From contig CADAFS010000009.1 in the NCBI GenBank assembly GCA_902787305.1, positions 1 to 59,860 on the forward strand: 59,860 nt of DNA. The letters run 5' to 3'. The number at the start of each line of letters is the position of its first letter. Positions within the stretch are counted from its first letter, which is position 1. The translations under genes were made by a program, and so were the position numbers. Source of the DNA: an uncultured Pseudomonadota bacterium (GTDB lineage: Bacteria > Pseudomonadota > Alphaproteobacteria > Rs-D84). This document shows positions 14,921-23,180 of the stretch, in pieces. The notes under the pieces were generated by a model, which was given only the letters and a program-made list of their open reading frames with translations, had not been told where the DNA came from and did not search any database.

Positions 14921-15438
14921 GTCTGCGACGCAAGTTTTTGCATTCGCAAAAACTGGGTCCCGGCCTTCGCCGGGATGACGACGCTCTGGAATAATTGGAT
15001 AATTATTGAAATTTGTTTCTTTTGTTATAGCATGTTTTCTATGAAATCTGGTGGTTGTGTTTATATTATGACGAATAAACGAAATGGAACATTATATATT
15101 GGTTCCACTTCGGATATCGTTGGTCGTGTGTTTGAACATAAAACCAAAGTTTATCCCAACTGTTTTACCGCAAAACATAATCTTAATAAATTGGTCTATG
15201 TTGAATGGTATGATAGTTTGGAAAACATGGTTGCGCGTGAACGACAATTGAAGGAATGGAATCGTAATTGGAAAATAAGATTGATAGTAAAACAAAACCC
15301 AGGGTGGAAAGATTTGTATAATGATATATTGGCTGAATATGGTTTCGCACCGTTTTAAGTAATAATTCCAGATAATCGTCATCCCGCGGAAGCGCGGGAT
15401 CCAGTTTACGGCAACGCCGTAAACTTGCGTCGCAGACG
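14921..15438 (+). mobile_element. GIY-YIG nuclease gene cassette bounded by ~75-bp inverted repeats
   Basis: Left arm 14921-14996 and right arm 15361-15438 are inverted copies. Both contain GTCTGCGACGCAAGTTT, a hairpin (left TTTTTGC-attc-GCAAAAA; right TTTACGGC-aac-GCCGTAAA with pairing kept), a second hairpin (CCCGGC/GCCGGG; CCCGCG/CGCGGG), GGATGACG, and TCTGGAATAATT at the inner edge. A solo, decayed copy is at 36211-36270. The only gene between the arms is the nuclease, so it may be a small transposable or REP-mobilising unit. No target-site duplication was identified. Confidence 0.65.
15041..15358 (+). CDS. GIY-YIG endonuclease domain protein (UPF0213/YhbQ-like)
   Basis: 105 aa from the ATG at 15041 (an ATG at 15032 adds three residues). 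VYIMTNKRNGTLYIG (about residues 6-20) is the GIY-YIG signature; the Arg in GRVFEHK and the Glu in RERQLKEWNR complete the expected active site. The ending KIRLIVKQNPGWKDLY is typical of single-domain members. Such small GIY-YIG proteins are widespread and their function is mostly unknown. Here the gene is the sole cargo between inverted repeats, so a role in mobility or processing of those repeats is plausible but unproven. No clear ribosome-binding site is visible. Confidence 0.85.
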   Translation: MKSGGCVYIMTNKRNGTLYIGSTSDIVGRVFEHKTKVYPNCFTAKHNLNKLVYVEWYDSLENMVARERQLKEWNRNWKIRLIVKQNPGWKDLYNDILAEYGFAPF

Positions 15439-15477
15439 ATTAAATGTGTTGTATACTGAATTTTCCGTTTTGTCCGC

Positions 15478-15506
15478 TTGCACTTTTTTTATTTGTATCC
15501 TAGAAT
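15478..15506 (+). promoter_or_regulatory. Predicted promoter of tolB
   Basis: TTGCAC, 17 bases, TAGAAT. The ribosome-binding site AAGGAAGGAAAAA lies directly before the tolB ATG at 15540. Confidence 0.65.
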
Positions 15507-15539
15507 GCGGACGAAGATACTTAAAATAAGGAAGGAAAA

Positions 15540-16859
15540 ATGTTAAAACGAATTTTCGCGTTGGCGTTTGCCATACTGTCTTTTGTAAATGTTGCACATG
15601 CGGAATTAAAGGTTGATATCGTTGCGGGGGGAATGGAACCGACATCAATCGCCGTGCAAAAATTTGAACTGGCGGGTGGGGCGCCGGCGGCGGATGCGGC
15701 GACGATTCGCGATGTGGTAGAGGCCGACCTGAAACGCACCGGTTTTTTTCATATTGTAAATCACAATGCCTTTCCGGAATTTGTAAAGTTGGATAAAATG
15801 CCGTCGTTTAAATCTTGGGCGGCGATAAAGGCGCAAATTTTGGTGACATCGAAACTGACCAAGCAAAAAGATGGACGATATAAACTTGAATTCTTTGTGT
15901 GGGATATCGCGTCCCAAGAACAGATAGAAGCGCAAAGTTTGGTTGCGTCGAAAAAATCCGTGCGCAGACTTGGGCATATTATGGCGGATGCGATTTATGA
16001 ACGACTTACGGGCGAAGTTGGTTATTTCGACACGCAAATCGTCTTTATCGCCGAAACGGGGCCGATTGATAATCGCACAAAGCGTATGGCGATTATGGAC
16101 CAAGACGGATATGGGTTGCGTTATCTGTCCGACACAAAAACATTGGTTATGTCACCGCATTTTTCGCCGAATATGCAATCGGTGGTGTTCTTGTCATATT
16201 ATAATGATGACCCGATGGTTTGGATTTTGGATTTGAACACGGGCGCGCAACGGCGGCTTGGGAAGTTCGGCGGTATGAATTTTGCCCCGCGCTTTTCACC
16301 GGACGGGTCACATGTGGCGTTGTCTTTGGTAAAGGACGGAATTACACATATATATGAATACGATATTGAAAATAATTTGCTGCGCCAATTGACCAGTGGC
16401 AATTCAATAAACACCAGTCCGACGTATTCCCCCGACGGGCGCAAAATTGCCTTTAATTCCGACCGCAGCGGCAGCCAGCAAATTCACGTTTTGGATTTGA
16501 ATACATTGGCGGAAGAACGCATAACATATGGGGCGGGGCGGTATGCAACGCCGGCATGGTCACCGGACGGACAGTTTATCGCGTTCACGAAAATGGCGGA
16601 CGATACATTCTATGTCGGGGTGATGGACCCGCGCGGGAAAAATGAAAAAATTCTTGCCGGTGGTTGGTTTATGGAGGCCCCATCATGGGCGCCCGGTTCG
16701 CGCAGGTTGGTTTATTATGAAACGGAACGCACCGATGACGATATGGAACGCGTAAGCCATATTCGCAGTGTCGATATCACCGGCCAGAATTTATATGAAA
16801 TCGATTTGCCCGATGGTGTGAACGGTTTGGAACCAACCTGGTCGCCAAGGTTGCCGTGA
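15540..16859 (+). CDS. tolB: Tol-Pal system periplasmic beta-propeller protein TolB
   Basis: 439 aa. Periplasmic component of Tol-Pal, which links Pal and the outer membrane to the inner-membrane TolQRA complex for constriction during division. Signal peptide MLKRIFALAFAILSFVNVAHA (21 residues), an N-terminal alpha/beta domain (about 22-165), then a six-bladed propeller of WD40-like PD40 repeats with recurrent SPDG motifs (RFSPDGSHVALS, TYSPDGRKIAFNSDRSG, AWSPDGQFIAFT). Length normal. Neither tolQRA nor pal is in the window; the secreted nuclease gene overlaps its stop codon and is cotranscribed. Confidence 0.95.
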   Translation: MLKRIFALAFAILSFVNVAHAELKVDIVAGGMEPTSIAVQKFELAGGAPAADAATIRDVVEADLKRTGFFHIVNHNAFPEFVKLDKMPSFKSWAAIKAQILVTSKLTKQKDGRYKLEFFVWDIASQEQIEAQSLVASKKSVRRLGHIMADAIYERLTGEVGYFDTQIVFIAETGPIDNRTKRMAIMDQDGYGLRYLSDTKTLVMSPHFSPNMQSVVFLSYYNDDPMVWILDLNTGAQRRLGKFGGMNFAPRFSPDGSHVALSLVKDGITHIYEYDIENNLLRQLTSGNSINTSPTYSPDGRKIAFNSDRSGSQQIHVLDLNTLAEERITYGAGRYATPAWSPDGQFIAFTKMADDTFYVGVMDPRGKNEKILAGGWFMEAPSWAPGSRRLVYYETERTDDDMERVSHIRSVDITGQNLYEIDLPDGVNGLEPTWSPRLP

Positions 16860-17272
16860 TGAAGTGGTTTTGTGTCCCCGTTTTGGTGTTTACCTGGGGC
16901 GCATCGGCGTTTGCCGTGCCGGCGCGGGTAGGGCACATTTTGGATGGTGACACTTTTTCTGCGGCGGTTAGTTTGGATGCGGATACGACCGTTTCGGTGC
17001 GTGTTCGGTTGCGTAATGTTGATACGCCGGAAATGAATGGCGATTGCGAATATGAACGGTCGCGCGCAATTGCGGCACGCGACCGACTTTCCGAAATAAT
17101 CCCCGTTGGGTCGATGGTGGAACTTAGTAATGTCAAAGATGACAAGTACCTTGGGCGGATTGATGCAAATGTGAAAAATGCGAACGGTGCCGATGTGGGC
17201 GAAATTTTAATTCGTGAAAAATTCGGTCGCAAATATAACGGCGGCCGGCGTAAACCGTGGTGTGGGAAATAA
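16859..17272 (+). CDS. Secreted thermonuclease-like (SNase) protein
   Basis: 137 aa. The ATG shares its A with the tolB stop (TGATG), so translation is coupled. A signal peptide (about residues 1-19, ending ASAFA) precedes a staphylococcal nuclease fold: HILDGDTFSA (26-35), VRLRNVDTPE (49-58, providing the Arg and Glu of the active site), and DDKYLGRIDANV with the second Arg. The conserved calcium-site Asp in DGDT is present. Single-domain secreted nucleases like this degrade DNA/RNA, perhaps for nucleotide scavenging. Coupling to tolB is unusual and no functional link is known. Confidence 0.88.
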   Translation: MKWFCVPVLVFTWGASAFAVPARVGHILDGDTFSAAVSLDADTTVSVRVRLRNVDTPEMNGDCEYERSRAIAARDRLSEIIPVGSMVELSNVKDDKYLGRIDANVKNANGADVGEILIREKFGRKYNGGRRKPWCGK

Positions 17273-17280
17273 TGTTATCC

Positions 17281-17350
17281 GTCTGTGCAAAGCACTATGG
17301 TGAGGCCGCAATATAGCTTTGCCCTGGCTTGGTGTAAGTGGTTGGTGAAA
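17281..17350 (+). repeat. Decayed double-hairpin repeat plus AGTG tract
   Basis: GCTTTGCCCTGGCTTGGTGT followed by AAGTGGTTGGTG matches the right half of the repeats at 6576-6642 and 59440-59525; the left half has degenerated. No gene is seen in 17273-17455. Confidence 0.6.
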
Positions 17351-17455
17351 TCGGGCGCGTTATGCACCCGTTGACATTTATAATGATAACATGGGCCTGC
17401 GCCACTTTGCATAGGTATGGATACCTTTGTGAAATTTGGGGCGTGCGATAACCAT

Positions 17456-17531
17456 GGGTGCATAGCTCAGTTGGTAGAGCAACTGACTCTTAATCAGTGG
17501 GTCTGGGGTTCGAGTCCCCATGCGCCCACCA
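17456..17531 (+). tRNA. tRNA-Lys (CTT)
   Basis: 76 nt with CCA encoded. Acceptor GGGTGCA/TGCGCCC (one G-T pair), anticodon loop CTCTTAA (anticodon CTT), T-arm TGGGG-TTCGAGT-CCCCA. An 18-bp terminator hairpin (17529-17567) begins at the CCA end. The last 17 nt recur at 17702-17718. Confidence 0.96.
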
Positions 17532-17718
17532 AAATTCAATCCGGCCGATGGCCGGATTTAATTTTGGTTTGGACAAGTTGGACGAGAACCCCATTGGGGT
17601 TCGACACGATAGCCGGTTTTGCAAGTGTTAACGCAGCGAAACCGTTGCGTGTGGAAGGGCCCCCATCACGGCACATTTATGTGACGGATGGGGATGTGCA
17701 ATCCCCATGCGCCCACCA
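17515..17718 (+). mobile_element. ~187-bp mini-element bounded by direct repeats of the tRNA-Lys 3' end
   Basis: TCCCCATGCGCCCACCA at 17515-17531 recurs at 17702-17718. Between them: terminator hairpin, GGACAAGTTGGA, hairpin ACCCC-att-GGGGT, GGTTCGACACGATAG, CCGTTGCGTG, GGAAGGGCCC, then TGGGG-nine bases-CCCCA, a T-arm-like stem completed by the repeated 3' end. The tRNA-Pro interval (7063-7258) has the same order of parts, and GGTTCGACACGATAG recurs exactly at 7351. No ORF. Confidence 0.6.
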
Positions 17719-17822
17719 CAAATTTTCGTTAATAAAAAATCGTCATTTGGCGAATTTTTTATTTAAGAAAATTTAGTGCCACGCCGTAGCGTTTCGCGAA
17801 GGCGGGCAAAATTCCAGATAAT
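17719..17822 (+). repeat. tRNA-downstream repeat (ATTTTCGTTAATAAAAA type), copy 1
   Basis: Starting directly after a CCA end, ATTTTCGTTAATAAAAA, an AT hairpin, TTTAAGAAAATT and AGTGCC...CGGGCAA match 51769-51873 downstream of tRNA-Leu. The repeat therefore attaches to different tRNA 3' ends. Confidence 0.7.
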
Positions 17823-17852
17823 TAAAATTTTTAGTGTCGCGCCGTTTTGCAA

Positions 17853-18953
17853 TTACTCTATACTCCAAAGCCAACAATGTTCGTCGGTGTGTGTATCACT
17901 GTCCCAACCGGCACATACCATTTTGTTTTGTTTTGTTTCAACAAATCCGGCGGTGGCAAGTTTTGTTGCATCGGTTTGCGCATTGTAGGCGTTCGCCGGG
18001 TCGTAAACCGCGCGTTCGCCAAATTCTTGGACACCGGTTTCGGCATTTACGCCGTTATACGTCACAACCGTGCCGGTCGTCCCCGTCGGCAATGCATTGT
18101 TCGTAATTTTAGAATTCAGTTCACTATACACATCCTTTAACAGTTCCAATGACACCAACGCACCCTTGATATAGTTTTGATTTGTGTTTGCGACATCACC
18201 GGTTCCACCAAAGTTTGATGTTTGATACTGTGCCAATGTTTTTGTTCCGTTAATATACAATATAACATTATCCGCGCCGGATCTTTTGGTAAGTGGTTGC
18301 GACCCACCCGCGGTGATATAACGCCGATTGACATCCCAATTGAACAACTCAATTGTTTGCCCACCAGTGGAGGCCATAGCATACGGATTTGTTGTGCTTG
18401 TCCATGCCGCCGGGAGTTTATCTTGTTTATTCACCAATCCTTCTGCCACGGCACGAACGGTCGGAACATAATTATCCATTTCTGGACCATATCCATTGCC
18501 ATCAGAATACGAGTCTAACGCCCCCTCATCATCCCAAATTGTTTGCACATCTAAAATACCTATCTTATTACCAACAAGTCCACTTGTAGAATCATATGTC
18601 GTAATCGCCGGCAACATTGTTTCGTCAGTAAACTCCACCAACCCGGTTATGATTTTGTCCTGTTTCGTATCGACATAGGCCTTAGATGCGACGGTTTTCT
18701 TGTCCAATTCGGTTGGTTCCGCAAATGATGGTGTGGCGACAAAAAGTGCAACAAGCGTGGCGAACCACACACCAAATTTGCGACACCCCGCCCTTGCGGG
18801 CACCCCTTTGGCCAGAGGGGAAATTGGACCGCGACAAGACGAGAGCAAAATTCTCCTCTGGCCAGAGGAGTCCGGCGTGGAACGCCGGGAGGTGTCGCCA
18901 ATAGCAAATAACGATTTATTTGCGGTATTAAAAATGTTGTTTATTTTTTTCAT
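17853..18953 (-). CDS. Secreted repeat-family surface protein carrying an in-frame palindromic insertion
   Basis: 366 aa. After MKKINNIFNTANKSLFAI the frame runs through a ~40-residue Arg/Ser/Pro-rich stretch encoded by a palindromic element (18780-18898), then resumes with the hydrophobic signal core GVWFATLVALFVATPSFA. The mature start (TELDKKTVASKAYVDTKQDK) and the cysteine-containing C-terminus ending WLWSIE are shared in outline with 36432-37970 and 44588-45985. The upstream leader CAAAACAACAAACAAA is also common to these genes. A surface or fibre-like role is inferred. The insertion puts 40 odd residues before the signal core, so export may be altered. Confidence 0.75.
   Translation of the reverse strand: MKKINNIFNTANKSLFAIGDTSRRSTPDSSGQRRILLSSCRGPISPLAKGVPARAGCRKFGVWFATLVALFVATPSFAEPTELDKKTVASKAYVDTKQDKIITGLVEFTDETMLPAITTYDSTSGLVGNKIGILDVQTIWDDEGALDSYSDGNGYGPEMDNYVPTVRAVAEGLVNKQDKLPAAWTSTTNPYAMASTGGQTIELFNWDVNRRYITAGGSQPLTKRSGADNVILYINGTKTLAQYQTSNFGGTGDVANTNQNYIKGALVSLELLKDVYSELNSKITNNALPTGTTGTVVTYNGVNAETGVQEFGERAVYDPANAYNAQTDATKLATAGFVETKQNKMVCAGWDSDTHTDEHCWLWSIE
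18780..18898 (-). mobile_element. 119-bp palindromic element inserted in frame in a coding sequence
   Basis: Ends GCGACACC (18780-18787) and GGTGTCGC (18891-18898) are perfect inverted repeats; inside are CTCCTCTGGCCAGAGGAG, CCCCTTTGGCCAGAGGGG and CCGGCGT/ACGCCGG palindromes. It adds about 40 codons without a stop to the host gene. Related hairpins occur in intergenic DNA at about 19031-19075 and 28045-28110. This resembles the Rickettsia palindromic elements found in ORFs. Confidence 0.7.
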
Positions 18954-19374
18954 TGTGTCCTCTCCCTATTTTGTTTGTTGTTTTGTGTCCTTTGCCAGAG
19001 AAAGTGGCAACATTTCTGGAATACGAAAGACCACCTCCCCCTGCGGGTACTCCTCCACAGGAGGAGAACTAAAAAACGTCGCCAAATGGGACGTGTCGGG
19101 GTGTTGAGAAATCATCGTATCAGTGATTCCGTGGCCTTTTGCAAGTGCATTATAACCAACGGCACCCCAACAAGCGGGGGACAAACTATTACGGTGCAAA
19201 ACATTAGGAAAATCACAATGGATTGCGATGCTTTGCACCGGACACGATAGGCTTCTCACAGCCCCGAACCAGATTCCCATCTGATTCAAGTTTATTATAT
19301 CAAAAATCACCGAATCGGGTCAAGGGTAAAAAAATTACTTTAAGAATTTTGTCCCATGTGGTAAAATTGTGGGT
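18954..19374. other. Intergenic region with decayed palindromic elements
   Basis: No gene supported. Contains a hairpin cluster at about 19031-19075 (CACCTCCCCCTGCGGG, CTCCTCCACAGGAGGAG) related to the element inside the adjacent gene, and the CA-rich leader of that gene. Near the right end TAAAAT (19362-19367) lies only 7 bases before the next ATG, with at best a weak -35 (TTTAAG), suggesting a leaderless transcript. Confidence 0.5.
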
Positions 19375-20937
19375 ATGAGAAATGTGCTGAAATTCCTTTG
19401 TAATTTTGCGTTGTGCTTTGTCGCAATAGATGCATGGGCGATAGAGATAGGTAGTACATATGACGAAAGTAATCCATATGGGGATATTAGTTTTGGGCCT
19501 TTGGATTCAGATACTACTATTATAAACCATGGTGTGATAGGTGGAACGATAACTATTACTGGGGGTATTCTTGTTACGATTCAAAATTATGGTGAGATAA
19601 TAAATCCAATTTTATGCATAGATTGTGTTCCGGCAAATATAAATCAGATTATTACTGGAAACGGGGATATGAATCTGATTGCCGGTTTATCGGGGCATAG
19701 GGTTATTGTTGATAACGAAAATAATAACATAAATTTATCTGATGTTATTGCCGCCGCGGGTGGTGCGGGGAAAATTGTTCTGACCGGTGCAAATGTCGTC
19801 CTTGATATTGGCGCGATTGATACACACCCGGCCATAGAATTTAACCCTGGGGCGGCTGGAAATTCCACGAATTCGGTGGCCTTTATAATTCGTGGGTGGA
19901 ATGAAAACTGGGATGAATCACAACCGATATTGAATGGCATAGTGCTTAGCAATGCCAGTGATAATTTTGGTGGCGCGGAATTTATAGGTGTTGATTCAAT
20001 GTTTGACCCCTATGCGGAATTGAACGGCAGTCGTTTATACGCCCGCTTTGCGCGACAGACAAATTACGGCATCGTTTTCGAAAACGATCTTGGTGATTGG
20101 TTGGACGAATTACGCGATGAAAATCCGGATGATAAATTGATTGGTGCATTAGATGCCGCACGCAGTCGGGCGGGGTTGCGCGATGTGTTGTTGAATTCAA
20201 TGCGGACAAATCCGATACGGTTGTTGGATCCGGTGCGGTCGTTTAATACATTTATGCTCGGCGACCACATACATGATTTGGCGTTCGGGGTTGTGGCGGA
20301 ACCGTTCTATATTTATTCCGGTGATTTTTCCGTCCTTGGTGGCGGTGTGGGTGTTGCCGGGCGCGTTGCCAAGAATTTGGTTGCAAAGTTTGGGGGCTAT
20401 GCGGGCCGAATGGATTATGATGGCGAAATTGATAATTTTAATGCGATGGTATATGGTGCGAATTTTGGCGCGTTGTATAAAGATTCTGATTTTTATGCGC
20501 GGGCGGTTGGAACGTTGTCTTCGGCGCAATTTAAAGACATAGAAATTTTTGATGGTGTGCGTGGCAAACAAAATCCAAATGGAATTTCCGGGGCGGGAAT
20601 TGCCGACGGTGGAATCGTGTTTCGGGTGCTTGATGAATTTGATTTAACGCCGTTTATTGGTGCGCGGTTTGACTATGCCGGGGTTGCGGGATTTTCGGAT
20701 ACGGATGTGAATATGCGGTTTGGTGTGAATATAGATAAAGAAACGGTTGTTGATGGAAATAAATATGCGTTTGGGTTAAGTGCGGTTGGGCAAACGAATG
20801 GCGATATCTATGGTTCGATTTATACCGATATAATGTCGGTTGTTGATGGTGTCGGTGGGCGGTTGCAGTTTGGAATTTTGAACGATGATTTGGGTTTGTC
20901 GTATCGTGTTTCGTTGGATGCAAAGTTTGCATTTTAA
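19375..20937 (+). CDS. Autotransporter-like outer-membrane protein
   Basis: 521 aa from ATG 19375 (a GTG two codons upstream is less likely). Signal peptide to about residue 22 (ending IDAWA). Residues about 25-190 are rich in Asn/Gly/Ile/Thr short strands (TITITGGILVTIQNYGEI), like a right-handed beta-helix passenger. A helical linker (about 240-280) precedes a ~240-residue barrel with alternating strands and the terminal sequence SLDAKFAF. This passenger-linker-barrel order is that of type V secretion. The gene overlaps convergent miaB by 4 bp at its 3' end. The passenger is short and its target unknown. Confidence 0.8.
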   Translation: MRNVLKFLCNFALCFVAIDAWAIEIGSTYDESNPYGDISFGPLDSDTTIINHGVIGGTITITGGILVTIQNYGEIINPILCIDCVPANINQIITGNGDMNLIAGLSGHRVIVDNENNNINLSDVIAAAGGAGKIVLTGANVVLDIGAIDTHPAIEFNPGAAGNSTNSVAFIIRGWNENWDESQPILNGIVLSNASDNFGGAEFIGVDSMFDPYAELNGSRLYARFARQTNYGIVFENDLGDWLDELRDENPDDKLIGALDAARSRAGLRDVLLNSMRTNPIRLLDPVRSFNTFMLGDHIHDLAFGVVAEPFYIYSGDFSVLGGGVGVAGRVAKNLVAKFGGYAGRMDYDGEIDNFNAMVYGANFGALYKDSDFYARAVGTLSSAQFKDIEIFDGVRGKQNPNGISGAGIADGGIVFRVLDEFDLTPFIGARFDYAGVAGFSDTDVNMRFGVNIDKETVVDGNKYAFGLSAVGQTNGDIYGSIYTDIMSVVDGVGGRLQFGILNDDLGLSYRVSLDAKFAF

Positions 20938-22232
20938 TCAACAATTTTTCCACGCAATGATGCGCGGTTCGCCGCGGTGATTTTGATGTTCGCCATTTGT
21001 TTCGGATTTTCCACGCGCGCAACGATACACTGTTGCATATATGGTGTGCGATAGAGCAGGTGGCGCCCGGTTTTATCCGCGCCTTCGTAAAGGCAGGTTA
21101 GTTTTTTTCCGACACATGTTTCATTGAATTCGCGTTGAATTTCGTTTAGCACGCCGTCAAGTATCGCAAGTCGTTCGCGTTTTACCTTTTCGCTGATTTG
21201 GTCGGGCATCAATGCCGCCGCCGTATGCGGGCGGGGCGAATATTTGAATGAATAAGAATTTATATAACGAACGCGGCGTGCGATTTCCAGTGTTTGTTCA
21301 AAATCAGAATCAGTTTCGCCAGGAAATCCAACGATAAAGTCCGATGAAATTTGAATGTCCGCACGCGCGGCGCGCAATTTGTTTATGATGTCCATGTACG
21401 CGTCCAAACTGTATGGGCGATTCATGCGGCGCAACACATCGGGTGAACCACTTTGAATTGGCATATTCAAAAATGGCAACAGTTTTTGTTCGGTCGCAAA
21501 CATTTGAATTAAATCGTCCGTCATTTCCGTTGGATAACTGGAAGTAAATCGTATACGGCGGATTTCTGGGATTTTTGCGGTTGCGCGTATTAAATCAGAA
21601 AGACGGAAAATTTTGCCGTTTTCATCGGTGTATTTATATCCGTTCACATTTTGCCCAAGGAAACAAATTTCCACCGCGCCGGTTTTCGCCGCATGCAACG
21701 TGTCGCGCATAACATCATCGAATGCGCGTGAAATTTCGCGCCCGCGTGTGTATGGCACAATGCAATATGTACAACAATGATTGCAACCTTCCTGAATTGG
21801 GATATAAGATACGGTTGGCGCGGTTGTCATTTGTGGCAATTCATCGAATTTTTCAAGACCGGTTAAATCGATGTTTAACAATTTTGTATCCGGGTCGGAT
21901 AAAATTTCTGGCAACCGATGATAACTTTGCGGACCCAAAACAAAATTTAATTCGGGGATTCGATGAAATGCGGCGGCGCCAACCTCACGCGCGACACAAC
22001 CAACAATGCCGAAAATTGCGTCCGGCTTTTTCGCGTCGCGCACGCGCCCCAGTTCGGAAAATACTTTATTTGTTGCCTTTTCACGGACGGAACAAGTGTT
22101 TAGTATTATTATGTCCGCGTCGGCAACACTTTTGGTTGCCGTCATTCCGCGCGCATTCAGCATGGCGGCGATGCGCCAACTGTCGTACACGTTCATCTGA
22201 CAACCAAAAGTTTTAATAAAGTATTTTTTCAT
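20934..22232 (-). CDS. miaB: tRNA-2-methylthio-N6-dimethylallyladenosine synthase MiaB
   Basis: 432 aa radical-SAM methylthiotransferase that adds the methylthio group to i6A37 of tRNAs reading UNN codons. The N-terminal UPF0004 domain has C11, C47 and C79 for the auxiliary 4Fe-4S cluster. The radical-SAM motif CxxxCxxC is C150-C154-C157 (EGCNHCCTYCIVPYTRGRE), followed by FLGQNVNGY and a C-terminal TRAM domain. Length and motifs are canonical, and MiaB rather than MtaB is favoured by the PYTRGRE context. Its ATG is 2 bp after the stop of the unknown 242-aa gene, tying it to the gat cluster transcript. Confidence 0.95.
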   Translation of the reverse strand: MKKYFIKTFGCQMNVYDSWRIAAMLNARGMTATKSVADADIIILNTCSVREKATNKVFSELGRVRDAKKPDAIFGIVGCVAREVGAAAFHRIPELNFVLGPQSYHRLPEILSDPDTKLLNIDLTGLEKFDELPQMTTAPTVSYIPIQEGCNHCCTYCIVPYTRGREISRAFDDVMRDTLHAAKTGAVEICFLGQNVNGYKYTDENGKIFRLSDLIRATAKIPEIRRIRFTSSYPTEMTDDLIQMFATEQKLLPFLNMPIQSGSPDVLRRMNRPYSLDAYMDIINKLRAARADIQISSDFIVGFPGETDSDFEQTLEIARRVRYINSYSFKYSPRPHTAAALMPDQISEKVKRERLAILDGVLNEIQREFNETCVGKKLTCLYEGADKTGRHLLYRTPYMQQCIVARVENPKQMANIKITAANRASLRGKIVD

Positions 22233-22234
22233 TT

Positions 22235-22963
22235 TTATTTTTCATGATAGAGAGAACGCATACAATCTGCAAAACGTTGTTGTCGTTCTTTGTCATAGGC
22301 CCGTTTACACGCCATTTCCAAACGTTCCCTGGAAATATGGTGATTTTCATCCATAGTAAGTTCATAAAAATCCGCCGATGACAATTGTTCTTCCGGAGTT
22401 CCCTGCATTAATTGTTTTGCGCGTCTACGATCCGCCCGGACTTGTTTACGTGTGTGGCGGCCATGCACAGGTTTTTTAGAACGGTATTGCAAAGGTGACT
22501 TTTTGGCTGGCAAGTTTAACCCCAACACGTCTTCATAAGGATCAGTGACAGTTGATACATACCCATACAAATTAGGTGAAAATTCTATGAGTAGTAATCT
22601 TCTTAGGGCTGTGCTATCCAACGCCGCAGCACAACAGCGTAGTGCTTTTTTATCCAAATGTCTGCCTTCTGGTGTCATTGGGCGCATACGGGTATGTTTT
22701 GGTTTTATTTTTATTGTTTTTTTTGATTCTAGTGCTTCAGAAACAGCGAATTTTTTTGGTTCTTCTTTTTTTGTGGTCGGTTTTTTGACAATGTCGCTTC
22801 CTGGGCGATGCAAAGGGTTATATTTAACCAGTTGTATCGGTTTTCGTTTTGTTTTTACTGGATTGATTTCAGATACCGGAACATATGTGATAACCGTACC
22901 CGTTCGTGGTATGGACATTTCACCAGTGATTGGATTGTAATTTACTATGATTCTGTCAGTCAT
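22235..22963 (-). CDS. Basic protein of unknown function, cotranscribed with miaB
   Basis: About 242 aa; of two nearby ATGs (22969, 22963) the second is better spaced from AAAGGA. The protein is strongly basic throughout (stretches such as KKPTTKKEEPKKF and HGRHTRKQVRADRRRAKQL), without signal peptide or membrane helix. The N-terminal part is Pro/Thr-rich and low in complexity; the C-terminal ~100 residues are probably helical with acidic and basic faces. Basic character suggests nucleic-acid or ribosome association, but no family is recognised. It lies between gatB and miaB on the same strand. Confidence 0.7.
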   Translation of the reverse strand: MTDRIIVNYNPITGEMSIPRTGTVITYVPVSEINPVKTKRKPIQLVKYNPLHRPGSDIVKKPTTKKEEPKKFAVSEALESKKTIKIKPKHTRMRPMTPEGRHLDKKALRCCAAALDSTALRRLLLIEFSPNLYGYVSTVTDPYEDVLGLNLPAKKSPLQYRSKKPVHGRHTRKQVRADRRRAKQLMQGTPEEQLSSADFYELTMDENHHISRERLEMACKRAYDKERQQRFADCMRSLYHEK

Positions 22964-22982
22964 TTTCATTTCCTTTTGGTTT

Positions 22983-23168
22983 TTATTTACATTTTGTTCG
23001 ATTAAATAAAGTTTGTTGTTTTATTATTATTTTGTATCTGTTGTTTGTTTTGGGGTTTTCTTGATATTCGGGTTTGCGTGGTGTTAGTTGGATATCTAAA
23101 TTCATAATTTCTTGTCGAAATTTTTCAACAATTATTTCTACAAATTTCTCCAATTCCATCAATGCCAT
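22983..23168 (-). CDS. Small hypothetical protein downstream of gatB
   Basis: 61 aa. N-terminus MALMELEKFVEIIVEKFRQEIM is an amphipathic helix; the rest is basic. It begins 12 bp after the gatB stop with a weak GGA and ends 19 bp before the next gene, filling the gap in the operon. Coding status is supported only by position and helical pattern. Confidence 0.4.
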   Translation of the reverse strand: MALMELEKFVEIIVEKFRQEIMNLDIQLTPRKPEYQENPKTNNRYKIIIKQQTLFNRTKCK

Positions 23169-23180
23169 TTCAAAATCCGT

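Noticed and set aside
17853..18953. Frameshift or assembly error at the odd N-terminal segment
   Set aside because: The segment has perfect inverted ends and internal palindromes and keeps the frame over 119-120 bp, which fits an inserted element better than an error.
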